A stretch of 6,979 nt of DNA, from contig JAKIUX010000048.1 in NCBI GenBank assembly GCA_021647345.1, positions 1-6,979 on the forward strand, written 5' to 3'. Below the pieces are notes generated by a model that was not told the DNA's origin, searched no databases, and was given only the letters and a program-made list of their open reading frames with translations. Shown here in pieces: positions 1 through 6,693 of the stretch; the first letter of the stretch is position 1; each line of letters opens with the position of its first letter. A program made the translations under genes and the position numbers. This DNA comes from Hydrogenimonas sp. (GTDB lineage Bacteria; Campylobacterota; Campylobacteria; Campylobacterales; Hydrogenimonadaceae).

Positions 1-1338
1 AACCCGTCTGGTGCCAAAGATTTTTACAGTAGCAAGATGAGTGCTTTTGAAAAAGAATGTGCGTTTTGGAAGGTTCGAGATGATCTTTTCGACACTCTTT
101 TTGCTTAAAGAACCCCCTTTCTTGCCGCTAAGCCCCTCTATGACTTTTGCTATATCCTGTTTTGTCTGAAGACGCCCTATGAACCAGGTTCCGATATTTG
201 AGAGCCCTTTATAGTCAATATCTACAGGGTTTTGGGTGCTTAACACCATTCCCACGCCAAAAGCGCGAGCCTGCTTTAAAAGGAGCATCATAGGCTCTTT
301 TGATGGCGGGTTTTTTGAGGGAGGGAAATAGCCGTAGATCTCATCCATATAGATTATCGCTCTTAGCCTTCCAGTGCCGCTTTGGACGCGCATCCAGCCG
401 ACTACTCTGTTTAGAAGAAGAGTAACAAAAAACATCCTCTCTTCGTCGCTTAGATGAGATATGCTAAAAATGGAGATTTTTGACTTTCTATCAGAATCGT
501 ACATCAAACTCTCTATATTAAGAGGCTCCCCTTTTAGCCAATTTTCAAAAGTTGGGCTCGCAAGGACGTTGTTTAGCTTCGATGCAAGCTTGAATCGATC
601 GGCTGGCGGGTAGAAGCTCTCAAGCGGCAAAACGCCGACTTTAGAGAAAGATGGCGAGATGATTTGCGATATAAGCGTTGCTATATCGAGTCTCTCTTCG
701 TTTATCCAGGCTCTTTTGATAATATGCGCTATTAAAATAAACTCTCTGCTCTCAAGAGGGTCCGCTTCGATGCCTATAAGAGCAAGCAAAGAGGCGACGG
801 TAGAGTTGATAGCCAAAGATAGAGTATCCGGGTCTTCGAGCATGGAAGGGTCAGGTATATTTATATTAGCAAGCACGTTGAGAGAAATTCCGGCGCTGCT
901 TCCGGGGGTATAGATGGTGAGGTCATGCTCTTTTAACCGCTTAATACGCTCTAAATCTTGCCCGAAACTTTCAACCCCTTTTTCCCACATAGAGGCTGTT
1001 TTTTGCGCAAGCTCATCTACATCTACCCCCTTTTCGGCCGCCTCCTCCTCAAGCCACGGCTTAAACTCTTTGGGCTTTAGATTATTAAAAGTTAAAGCCA
1101 GATTTGCAATATCTCCTTTTGGGTCTATGGCGATAATAGGTATATTGTCTAAAGCCGCCTCTTCCAAAAGCCCGATTCCAAGTCCGGTTTTTCCGCTTCC
1201 TGTCATCCCTATAATAGCCGCATGGGTAGTAAAGGCTTTCGATTTTATAAGGGTCGGATTTTCGCTCTGCTTTAATGTTTCAAGTTCAAGATCTTTACCA
1301 AGATAGAAGATGCCAAGCTTTTCAAAGATTTTATCCAT
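1..1338 (-). CDS. HerA/DUF853-type P-loop ATPase, N-terminal 446 residues (runs off left edge)
   Basis: The reading frame is open from ATG at 1338 to the window edge, so the C-terminal part is missing; relatives are about 800 residues. An in-frame TGA two codons before the ATG excludes a longer start. The Walker A motif GMTGSGKT is at residues 44-51, followed by IIAIDPKGD (68-76), which is typical of this family. A YTPGSSAG block lies at 143-150, Walker B (AIIYMDEI) at 327-334 with D332/E333, and a sensor-like STQNP at 367-371. R389 in IGRLQTKQD may be the arginine finger. These features place it in the HerA/FtsK clade of ring-forming motor ATPases (COG0433, DUF87/DUF853 type). The true substrate is not established; DNA translocation is inferred from the fold. 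There is no signal peptide or membrane segment, so it should be cytosolic. No NurA-like nuclease is visible next to it. The ribosome site is weak (GGGG about 7 nt before the start). Family assignment is firm; function is open. Confidence 0.9.
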   Translation of the reverse strand, partial: MDKIFEKLGIFYLGKDLELETLKQSENPTLIKSKAFTTHAAIIGMTGSGKTGLGIGLLEEAALDNIPIIAIDPKGDIANLALTFNNLKPKEFKPWLEEEAAEKGVDVDELAQKTASMWEKGVESFGQDLERIKRLKEHDLTIYTPGSSAGISLNVLANINIPDPSMLEDPDTLSLAINSTVASLLALIGIEADPLESREFILIAHIIKRAWINEERLDIATLISQIISPSFSKVGVLPLESFYPPADRFKLASKLNNVLASPTFENWLKGEPLNIESLMYDSDRKSKISIFSISHLSDEERMFFVTLLLNRVVGWMRVQSGTGRLRAIIYMDEIYGYFPPSKNPPSKEPMMLLLKQARAFGVGMVLSTQNPVDIDYKGLSNIGTWFIGRLQTKQDIAKVIEGLSGKKGGSLSKKSVEKIISNLPKRTFFFKSTHLATVKIFGTRRV

Positions 1339-1372
1339 TACTCAACCCCGTAGAAACTGTTTAAATCCATAA

Positions 1373-1378
1373 ATTTTA
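1373..1378 (-). promoter_or_regulatory. Possible -10 box for the ATPase gene in the 60-bp gap
   Basis: The gap 1339-1398 separates the barrel gene from the ATPase gene. Read on the minus strand it contains TAAAAT, 34 bases before the ATPase ATG, with an AT-rich stretch upstream but no convincing -35 box. An imperfect dyad (AAACTG ... CAGTTT) flanks it with a long loop. No T-tailed terminator hairpin is visible, so read-through from the upstream pair is equally possible. Confidence 0.2.
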
Positions 1379-1398
1379 GCACAGTTTTAAAAAGAGAG

Positions 1399-2532
1399 TT
1401 AAAATCTATGTTTGTATGAGAGCTTCAGAGCGAGCGCAGACGGGTCATTAAAGTCGTTTGCTGCTAAAAATATACTAAAACCTTTATAGAGAAAATCTAC
1501 CCCGAAAGATTCAAATCTGCTCTCGTAAAATAGCCCTGCCTTAAGATACTCAGCGGGTGTATAATCGATTTTAAGGTATGGAAAATACTCTTTTTTGGCG
1601 TAATCGCTTCCAATCAAAACGGTACTCTCTTTTGTGAAGCTATATGACGCTTGCGCTCTTGATCTTGTGTAGAGTCTTTGTGAGTAGTCTATATACTTCT
1701 CTACGCCGGATACGGTCGGGTTGTATATGATAAAGCCGTTTTCGTCATAGCTTTTATTGGATGAGTTTATGTTGACATGGCTATATGGAGCTCTTTTCCA
1801 ATCTATCTTGCCGTATAGATCGTTGATTATCAGCTTAAAAGCCGCTTTGTCTATTCTGTACTTTAGGCTTATATGTGTCGTAAAGCCTGTTCCGGTCGGC
1901 TTTGTAACATCTAAATTGTAGAGGTAGTTTTCGCTATAGCGGTAGTCGCTTACGGCGCTATAGTCGTAATCTTTATCTGTTACAGCCAAGGCGTATCCGT
2001 CTAAAAAACCCTCTTGAGTCTCTCTTCCTCTTAAAAGCTCCGCTCCAAAACCTGCTTCAAGCTTGGATGAGCCGTTATCTATAAGTGTAAAAGAGTTTGC
2101 ATATACTATGCCGTCAGCCTCAAAACCGTCGACACCTATAAAGAGATCATACCTTTTTCCTACCGTAAAACCCTTTTTGTTGAGCTGCTGCCACACAAGA
2201 AGAGTTAGATCTTTGCTTGCCGTTATGAATGTGTGGTGGCGCAAGGTAAGGCCGAAATAGCCAAACTTCTTAAAGGAGCCGCCTAAATCAATGCGAATAT
2301 CATCTATTGCTATGTTTGTGCCATCTTTTGGATGGTATTCGCCTTGCCAATCATTAAAAAGATCGTGCAGCGAGACCGGATCGTCGGCAATAAACGCTTC
2401 CGTTTTTAGTGTGAAGCTTTCAGCTCTATTAGCTTTAATGGGATCAAAAAGAGAAAAGAGCCCTGCCGCGGCTTCTGAAGCAAACAGAAGCGTAGCGGTG
2501 AAGGCTGTAAGAGGTTTTAAAAGACTCCTCAT
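1399..2532 (-). CDS. Predicted outer-membrane beta-barrel protein of unknown function
   Basis: This is a 377-residue protein I cannot assign to a named family. Residues 1-23 form a Sec signal peptide: a basic MRSLLK start, a hydrophobic core, and an AAA|G cleavage site near 23/24. The mature part has many alternating polar/hydrophobic stretches rich in Tyr and Phe, for example KFGYFGLTLRHH (89-100), TTHISLKYRI (218-227), LKAGLFYESRF (330-340) and GFSIFLAAND (351-360). It ends in LSYKHRF, with the C-terminal Phe that BAM recognises in outer-membrane barrels. It contains no cysteine, which is usual for such proteins. The ATG shares one base with the stop of the lipoprotein gene (TAATG) and has no clear Shine-Dalgarno sequence of its own, so translation probably depends on coupling. 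The pairing suggests the two products work together at the outer membrane. A porin, an adhesin anchor or an export partner are all possible. Confidence 0.8.
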   Translation of the reverse strand: MRSLLKPLTAFTATLLFASEAAAGLFSLFDPIKANRAESFTLKTEAFIADDPVSLHDLFNDWQGEYHPKDGTNIAIDDIRIDLGGSFKKFGYFGLTLRHHTFITASKDLTLLVWQQLNKKGFTVGKRYDLFIGVDGFEADGIVYANSFTLIDNGSSKLEAGFGAELLRGRETQEGFLDGYALAVTDKDYDYSAVSDYRYSENYLYNLDVTKPTGTGFTTHISLKYRIDKAAFKLIINDLYGKIDWKRAPYSHVNINSSNKSYDENGFIIYNPTVSGVEKYIDYSQRLYTRSRAQASYSFTKESTVLIGSDYAKKEYFPYLKIDYTPAEYLKAGLFYESRFESFGVDFLYKGFSIFLAANDFNDPSALALKLSYKHRF

Positions 2533-4868
2533 TAAGGGAGAGACTCAAAAGAGCCGTCAATGTATTTGATGCGGTCTATTCCGGTCTCGTTATCGAGATT
2601 TCCGACTACTTTGCCATCTTTGGTAAGCGGTGTCGTAGCGCCATAATCGATGCCGTTACGGTTAAATACTATTGTTATAGCAAAGCCGTCACCGGAGGTG
2701 ATGGTTACATTGCCGTCTTTGCTTGCTCTATTGTAATGGCCGTTGGTATTGACGGTAGTTGCGCCGTATACATACCCTAAAGATGCGGTTGTTATATTGG
2801 TATCCGGATTGAACTCGGAAGTAAGGTTTAGCGACATATCGTTTAGACCGCTTCGCTTAAGTGTGCCGCTAAGCGTAAGTATGGCATGCGGATCTTCATC
2901 AGATTGGTCTTTGAAGAGGTCGGTCATATTGATGTCGGCTATATTTGGAAGCTCTACCGCAATCAAACCGTCAAACTCTGTGCCCGACTGCAGGTTTTTA
3001 AGATTGCCGTTGAAGCTCATTTTGTTTGGTATGTATCCGCTATTGCCGGTAACCATTTCTTCTTCGTAGCCAGCGTAATACAGGTATAAAGAAGGCTGCC
3101 CTCCGTTTGAGCATGAGCTATTATATGTGACGATAGCTTGCGAAAAGGCGTTGTAGTCATAGCTTACACCTTCTAACTTCTTATAGAAGTTTCCATATGC
3201 ATCAGTGTCTATAGTGTAGTTTCCGTCTGGCAATGTTGCCGTGAACGAGCCTGTGTACGGTATAGTGGTGTCTGCAGCTATGCATATCACCTGCCCGGAT
3301 ACTTCGGTGTAGCTTATTGAGCTAAATCCGCCTACTTGTTCAAGCGAGCTGTTTATTGCGTACTCTACGCCTAAAGTTCCGGCAGCGGAGTAGTTTTGAT
3401 CGAGCGCTCCGTTTAGGGTTATCTCGTTTAGTTTTACGTAATTGAGAGTCAGTGGATCATTTTGGTTGCTTGCGTTATAGTCGTATCCTGCATCAGCCTT
3501 GAACCCTTTTATGCCAACCATCGTGCCGTCTGAAGCGGAGAGGTTTATGTCGCCGACTTCAAGATGCGCGCCGTCTGCTGTTTTAGTCATCGTAGCGTTT
3601 GCCTGAAATCTTTGTATGCTTTGAGTCTCTTCGTCAAGTGTAGTTGCAGGAAGCGTACCGTCAAAAACAAAACTAAGAGTCGTAAATGACGAAACATTTA
3701 TATCGTTGGCCGGGTCTGTTGCAGGCAGTGTTATCGTACCGTTCGCAACTTCTGAGGCTGTTCCGCTGAGCGTATCTGTTATGGTGTAGTTCCAGATTGA
3801 AGCGTTGATATCTTCTCTGGTTATGTTAAGATCTCTGCTATCTCCGCTTTGAAGAGTTACTAAGTTTCTGACTACCGAAGTGAGGTTGTTTTCTATGCCA
3901 AATCCGATAGCATCGGCGGTTTTACCTAAAATAATAGCGGCAAGGTCGCCATTTAGCGTTACATTCTCGATAAGCGACTCTATCGCTCTAGCTTCGCTAT
4001 CAAATAGTCCGCCATCTTTTAGAAGATCGTTTCCTTGAGTTCTTATGCTTTGGAAAAAGGCCTTTGCAGCGGTAACATCATCCAGTGATGCAGTATCATC
4101 CGGTACATATGTAGTGTTGTTATTTACAACTACTACAAATGGTGTTGTAACGTTGTTCTCCTGCATATTTTGAGCCAATATGTAAGTAGCGTTGGTATCA
4201 TCTCCCAATTCGCCGTCCGCGGCATCTTCGGCTATCTCCTCTACAAGCTCTTGAATGGTTTTATTTTCATCATCTGCCGCATCGTGGAAAGCTTGAATCA
4301 CTTTTGCATACAGCCCTTCTGTAGGATCAGAGCCTATAGGGTCCGTTCCGAATATCTGTGCGGCTGCTGTTCGCGCCTCATTGAGTTTGTCTGGGGTGAG
4401 TGTAGCGTTTGGGTTTCCTTGTGTAGCCATCATATACATAACATGCGTAGCCGGAGCGACATTTACGGTAACACTATCTGAGTCTGTTTCTGTCACATCT
4501 GCAGCCGAGTATAGTTGTGTGCTTGTGGGGCACGATTCTGTAGTGTTCGTGGCGGGAAAGTAGAGGGTAGAGTCGGCATCGCATGTGACAGAGACTACGG
4601 CCACTCCCCTGTAGCCACCAAGATTTATCGTATAGGTGCCGTCCGTAGAGCTTGTGCGGCCACTGCCTATAACCTCTCCTGCGGCACTCTCTTTATGAAC
4701 CTCTACAACCCCGTTTAAGATGAGCTCATCTACCGCTTTTCCGGTAATGGCAACCGAAGCTGTAGTTGCGGAGGAGGTAGTATCTCCTCCGCCTCCACAT
4801 CCGCTAAAGATCAGCGAACCGACAAGCATGGTGCCGGCGATTGTGCTGATGTGGTTAAAATACTTCAT
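2532..4868 (-). CDS. Large envelope lipoprotein, beta-rich and unusually dense in N-glycosylation sequons
   Basis: This is a 778-residue protein. Residues 1-23 are a type II signal peptide and Cys24 is the lipidation site (IFSGC; Phe at -3 is slightly off the consensus). A flexible GGGGDTTSSATT tether follows. Residues 38-100 look like a small beta-sandwich of the carboxypeptidase-regulatory type (DGTYTINLGGYRG). Residues 130-340 are mainly helical (e.g. LNEARTAAAQIFGTDPI), and 355-778 are beta-rich with repeated G-[TN]-L motifs. The C-terminus, RIKYIDGSFESLP, resembles a tail I recall from proteobacterial lipoproteins of unknown role. Besides Cys24 there are four cysteines, C96/C113 and C529/C586, spaced so that two disulfides are possible. 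Fourteen D/E-X-N-X-S/T sequons lie between residues 200 and 722. Asp at +2 is absent, so the inner-membrane retention signal is not present and outer-membrane sorting is expected. The gene is first of a two-gene unit with the barrel gene. Lipoprotein call firm; function unknown. Confidence 0.88.
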   Translation of the reverse strand: MKYFNHISTIAGTMLVGSLIFSGCGGGGDTTSSATTASVAITGKAVDELILNGVVEVHKESAAGEVIGSGRTSSTDGTYTINLGGYRGVAVVSVTCDADSTLYFPATNTTESCPTSTQLYSAADVTETDSDSVTVNVAPATHVMYMMATQGNPNATLTPDKLNEARTAAAQIFGTDPIGSDPTEGLYAKVIQAFHDAADDENKTIQELVEEIAEDAADGELGDDTNATYILAQNMQENNVTTPFVVVVNNNTTYVPDDTASLDDVTAAKAFFQSIRTQGNDLLKDGGLFDSEARAIESLIENVTLNGDLAAIILGKTADAIGFGIENNLTSVVRNLVTLQSGDSRDLNITREDINASIWNYTITDTLSGTASEVANGTITLPATDPANDINVSSFTTLSFVFDGTLPATTLDEETQSIQRFQANATMTKTADGAHLEVGDINLSASDGTMVGIKGFKADAGYDYNASNQNDPLTLNYVKLNEITLNGALDQNYSAAGTLGVEYAINSSLEQVGGFSSISYTEVSGQVICIAADTTIPYTGSFTATLPDGNYTIDTDAYGNFYKKLEGVSYDYNAFSQAIVTYNSSCSNGGQPSLYLYYAGYEEEMVTGNSGYIPNKMSFNGNLKNLQSGTEFDGLIAVELPNIADINMTDLFKDQSDEDPHAILTLSGTLKRSGLNDMSLNLTSEFNPDTNITTASLGYVYGATTVNTNGHYNRASKDGNVTITSGDGFAITIVFNRNGIDYGATTPLTKDGKVVGNLDNETGIDRIKYIDGSFESLP

Positions 4869-4874
4869 GGTTTA

Positions 4875-4879
4875 CTCCT
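4875..4879 (-). promoter_or_regulatory. Ribosome binding site of the lipoprotein gene
   Basis: Read on the minus strand the bases are AGGAG, 6 nt before the ATG at 4868. This is a strong Shine-Dalgarno match and confirms the start that gives the lipoprotein signal peptide. Confidence 0.85.
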
Positions 4880-4973
4880 GATAAAAATTCACTTATAAAT
4901 AACATTGTACAACTAATTTTATTTAAATATCTATTAAGCAGATATATACGCCATAAGAAAATAATTTAAACTT

Positions 4974-4979
4974 ATTATA
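4974..4979 (-). promoter_or_regulatory. Candidate -10 box for the lipoprotein-barrel operon
   Basis: The minus strand reads a perfect TATAAT here, about 106 nt before the lipoprotein ATG, with an AT-rich ATTTTT segment where a -35 would fall. Campylobacterota sigma70 promoters often lack a conserved -35, so the -10 carries most of the evidence. An alternative is TACAAT at 4904-4909, 36 nt before the ATG, which has no recognisable -35 and overlaps the palindrome TTGTACAA. Which one is used cannot be decided by reading. Confidence 0.4.
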
Positions 4980-5103
4980 TTGCAGCCATCTATGTTAAAA
5001 ATTGATCTTAAGAATTGGGACGAAATAGTCTACCTTTTGAGTTCAATTTGCACATTTACACAATTGAGTAAAACTTTAATCATCGATATCTATAAAATTA
5101 TAG

Positions 5104-5119
5104 AAAAGAGACCTCTTTT
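5104..5119. repeat. Perfect 7-bp inverted repeat upstream of the his-operon promoter
   Basis: AAAAGAG and CTCTTTT are separated by AC. The right arm begins a 10-mer CTCTTTTTGC that recurs at 5131-5140, so three similar half-sites surround the candidate -35 box. The arrangement suits an operator, but CTCTTTTTGC also occurs inside genes at 95-104 and 6482-6491, so codon-driven recurrence is a real alternative. A two-base loop makes a stable RNA hairpin unlikely. Confidence 0.35.
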
Positions 5120-5148
5120 TGCCGGCTGAACTCTTTTTGCGGTACAAT
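5119..5148 (+). promoter_or_regulatory. Candidate sigma70 promoter of the sensor-hisH-hisA operon
   Basis: TTGCCG at 5119-5124 (4 of 6 matches to TTGACA) and TACAAT at 5143-5148 (5 of 6 to TATAAT) are separated by 18 bp. The predicted transcript start near 5155 gives a short leader of about 25 nt that contains the ribosome site at 5167-5172. The leader is too short for a histidine-type attenuator, and no His-rich leader peptide is present. Confidence 0.5.
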
Positions 5149-5166
5149 TCGACTAACAGTTTCATT

Positions 5167-5172
5167 AAAGGA
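5167..5172 (+). promoter_or_regulatory. Ribosome binding site that fixes the TTG start of the sensor gene
   Basis: AAAGGA lies 7 nt before TTG at 5180, which is optimal spacing. No in-frame ATG exists nearby: the first internal Met is residue 87, inside the conserved domain. The rare TTG start is therefore well supported. Confidence 0.75.
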
Positions 5173-5179
5173 TAGAGCT

Positions 5180-6082
5180 TTGCAGATAAAACAGATACAG
5201 CAGTACTCAGAGGTGCGGCCAAAAGCGCGGGCATATCTATGTTATCTGCTTTCGCGAAATATACCGAATCGCACGCCGGAAGTTACTCTTGATACGATAA
5301 CGGCAGCATTGAAAAAGATAAAAAAAGAGGTCAGAGAGATAGAGACCCTTTATGTGCTCGACCCAAAGGGAAAGCAGATAATAAACAATGTCAGCCGCAT
5401 ACCGTCTTATCGTACCGGCGAGGGGGAAAACAGGGCGATGAGAGCCTACTACTATAGGGCTGTTAGAGAGAAGAGGTGTATTTTGACAGACCCTTACCCC
5501 TCAAAAATCGGCGGCGTTTTGGTAGTGACTGCTGCATACCCTGTATATAACGATAAAGGGAAGCTCCAATACGTAGTATGCGCCGATATTCCTCTTGATA
5601 AACTACTGCATATGGTCCATCCGGCATCTGCCGAGACCCTCTTTGGAAGATTTTCAAAGATTTCTTACGCGCTCTTTTCCGTTGCTCTTTTGGCGGTTGC
5701 ACTGCTTCTGTTTTTAAACGGCATAAAGAGCTTTTTAGTTCACGGGTTCGACTTTATAAAGATAGATATCAAAGAGATGTTCGAAGCTACAATTTTGCTG
5801 ACTCTCTCTCTGGCTATCTTCGACCTTGTCAAAGCGATATTTGAAGAGGAGGTACTCGGAGAGCAAAAGAGGGGTGAGCATGACGAGATACATAAAACGA
5901 TGGTGCGATTTCTCGGCTCCATCATCATTGCGCTGGCTATAGAGGCACTGATGCTGGTATTTAAATTTGCCATTATCGATCCGGCCAAGCTGATATACGC
6001 TGTATACCTCATAGGTGGCGTTACGATGCTTCTTTTTGCCCTCTCTTTCTACCTTAGAAGCATACAGAAGAGGCTCGATTGA
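5180..6082 (+). CDS. PDC/Cache-like domain protein with four C-terminal membrane helices
   Basis: This is a 300-residue protein starting at TTG. Residues 50-145 carry a clear PDC/Cache-type sensor pattern: ETLYVLDPKGKQI (55-67), RAYYYRA (88-94), LTDPYPSKIGG (102-112), VVTAAYPVYNDKGKL (115-129) and CADIPLD (134-140). Four hydrophobic helices follow, at about 160-180, 200-220, 244-264 and 271-292. The loop at 221-243 is highly charged (FEEEV, KRGEHDE). No HAMP, kinase, GGDEF or chemotaxis output domain is present. There is also no signal peptide or N-terminal membrane helix, whereas Cache domains are normally flanked by one; the domain may therefore face the cytosol. I recall similar Campylobacterota proteins being labelled 'general glycosylation pathway protein' or 'PDC sensor domain-containing protein', which I could not check. 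The last base of its TGA stop is the first base of the hisH ATG, so it heads the his operon. Role and ligand are unknown; sensing or transport linked to histidine metabolism is speculation. Confidence 0.8.
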   Translation: MQIKQIQQYSEVRPKARAYLCYLLSRNIPNRTPEVTLDTITAALKKIKKEVREIETLYVLDPKGKQIINNVSRIPSYRTGEGENRAMRAYYYRAVREKRCILTDPYPSKIGGVLVVTAAYPVYNDKGKLQYVVCADIPLDKLLHMVHPASAETLFGRFSKISYALFSVALLAVALLLFLNGIKSFLVHGFDFIKIDIKEMFEATILLTLSLAIFDLVKAIFEEEVLGEQKRGEHDEIHKTMVRFLGSIIIALAIEALMLVFKFAIIDPAKLIYAVYLIGGVTMLLFALSFYLRSIQKRLD

Positions 6083-6693
6083 TGGTAGCCGTCATCGACT
6101 ACAATATGGGCAACTTGGCAAGTGTCAAAAACGCTTTAAAGAAGATTGGCGCTAAATCTATGATAGTCTCTGACCCCGATAAGATTAGAAGTTTCGACAG
6201 GATACTTCTGCCGGGTGTCGGCGCTTTCGGCGATGCAATGGAGCATCTGCGAAGCAGCGGGATGGATGAAGCGGTAAAGGAGTTCGCCGCTACAGGAAAG
6301 CCTATGCTTGGAATCTGTTTGGGTATGCAGCTGCTCTTTTCCAAAAGTCTGGAGTTTGGCGAGCACGAGGGGCTTGGACTCGTTCCGGGCGAGGTGGTTC
6401 CTTTTGATTCGAAGATGTTCGAAACTCCCCACAAGGTACCCCACATGGGGTGGAACGAACTCTTCGTGCAGAGGGAGACCCCTCTTTTTGCGGGTATGCA
6501 GAAGGAGTTTTACCTATATTTCGTTCACTCATACCACGCCGTAACTTCAGATGAGTACGCCATAGGAAGGACATGGTACGGCTACGAGTTTGTAAGCGCA
6601 GTCTCTAACGGCAATATTTTCGGCATTCAGCCCCACCCGGAGAAGTCGCACGATAACGGATTGAAGATTTTAAAAAATTTTACGGAGATATGA
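6082..6693 (+). CDS. hisH: Imidazole glycerol phosphate synthase, glutaminase subunit HisH
   Basis: This class I glutamine amidotransferase hydrolyses glutamine and channels the ammonia to HisF, which converts PRFAR to imidazole glycerol phosphate and AICAR. The 203-residue length is normal. The start [14 protein letters not shown] is typical of HisH. The oxyanion-strand motif [10 protein letters not shown] is at 44-53, the nucleophile Cys79 lies in GICLGMQ, and His185 and Glu187 in QPHPEKS complete the triad. I chose ATG at 6082 rather than TTG at 6079: the ATG overlaps the upstream stop (TGATG) and sits 8 nt after AGAGG (6069-6073). The next gene is hisA, which fits histidine biosynthesis rather than the HisH-like amidotransferases of surface-sugar loci. 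The HisF partner is not in the window. All catalytic residues are intact. Confidence 0.97.
   Translation: MVAVIDYNMGNLASVKNALKKIGAKSMIVSDPDKIRSFDRILLPGVGAFGDAMEHLRSSGMDEAVKEFAATGKPMLGICLGMQLLFSKSLEFGEHEGLGLVPGEVVPFDSKMFETPHKVPHMGWNELFVQRETPLFAGMQKEFYLYFVHSYHAVTSDEYAIGRTWYGYEFVSAVSNGNIFGIQPHPEKSHDNGLKILKNFTEI

Larger units (their letters stand above)
4869..5179. other. AT-rich divergent intergenic region between the envelope pair and the his operon
   Basis: These 311 bp separate divergently transcribed genes and are clearly more AT-rich than the flanking coding DNA, especially 4880-5100. They hold the promoters expected for both directions, an 8-bp palindrome TTGTACAA (4905-4912), a small dyad TTGA-GT-TCAA (5037-5046), a perfect 7-2-7 inverted repeat (5104-5119), and two copies of CTCTTTTTGC (5113-5122 and 5131-5140). 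I see no tRNA, riboswitch or T-tailed terminator. A 45-codon plus-strand ORF (4992-5129) exists but lacks support. Confidence 0.75.

Noticed and set aside
659..1306. Two plus-strand open frames (659-913 and 914-1306) under the ATPase gene
   Set aside because: They are antisense to a gene with clear Walker motifs, and their Ser-rich translations match no protein pattern; they are shadows.
1339..1398. Terminator after the barrel gene
   Set aside because: Only an imperfect AAACTG/CAGTTT dyad with a long loop and no T tail is present.
2743..4718. Several plus-strand open frames opposite the lipoprotein gene
   Set aside because: The minus strand has a signal peptide, lipobox, strong ribosome site and full-length frame. 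The antisense frames lack ribosome sites and domain signals.
5104..5120. Rho-independent terminator from the AAAAGAG/CTCTTTT dyad followed by T
   Set aside because: The stem is A/T-rich with a two-base loop, there is no proper T tract, and no plus-strand gene ends just upstream.
5149..5179. Histidine attenuator or leader peptide before the his genes
   Set aside because: The predicted leader is only about 25 nt and contains no run of His codons.
6079..6081. TTG as an alternative hisH start giving an extra Met
   Set aside because: The ATG at 6082 has standard spacing from AGAGG and forms the same TGATG overlap seen at the hisH-hisA junction.
5463..6574. Minus-strand frames opposite the sensor gene and hisH, and a second plus-strand frame at 6308-6544
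   Set aside because: hisH is unmistakable with an intact catalytic triad and the sensor has a Cache pattern; the overlapping frames are by-products.
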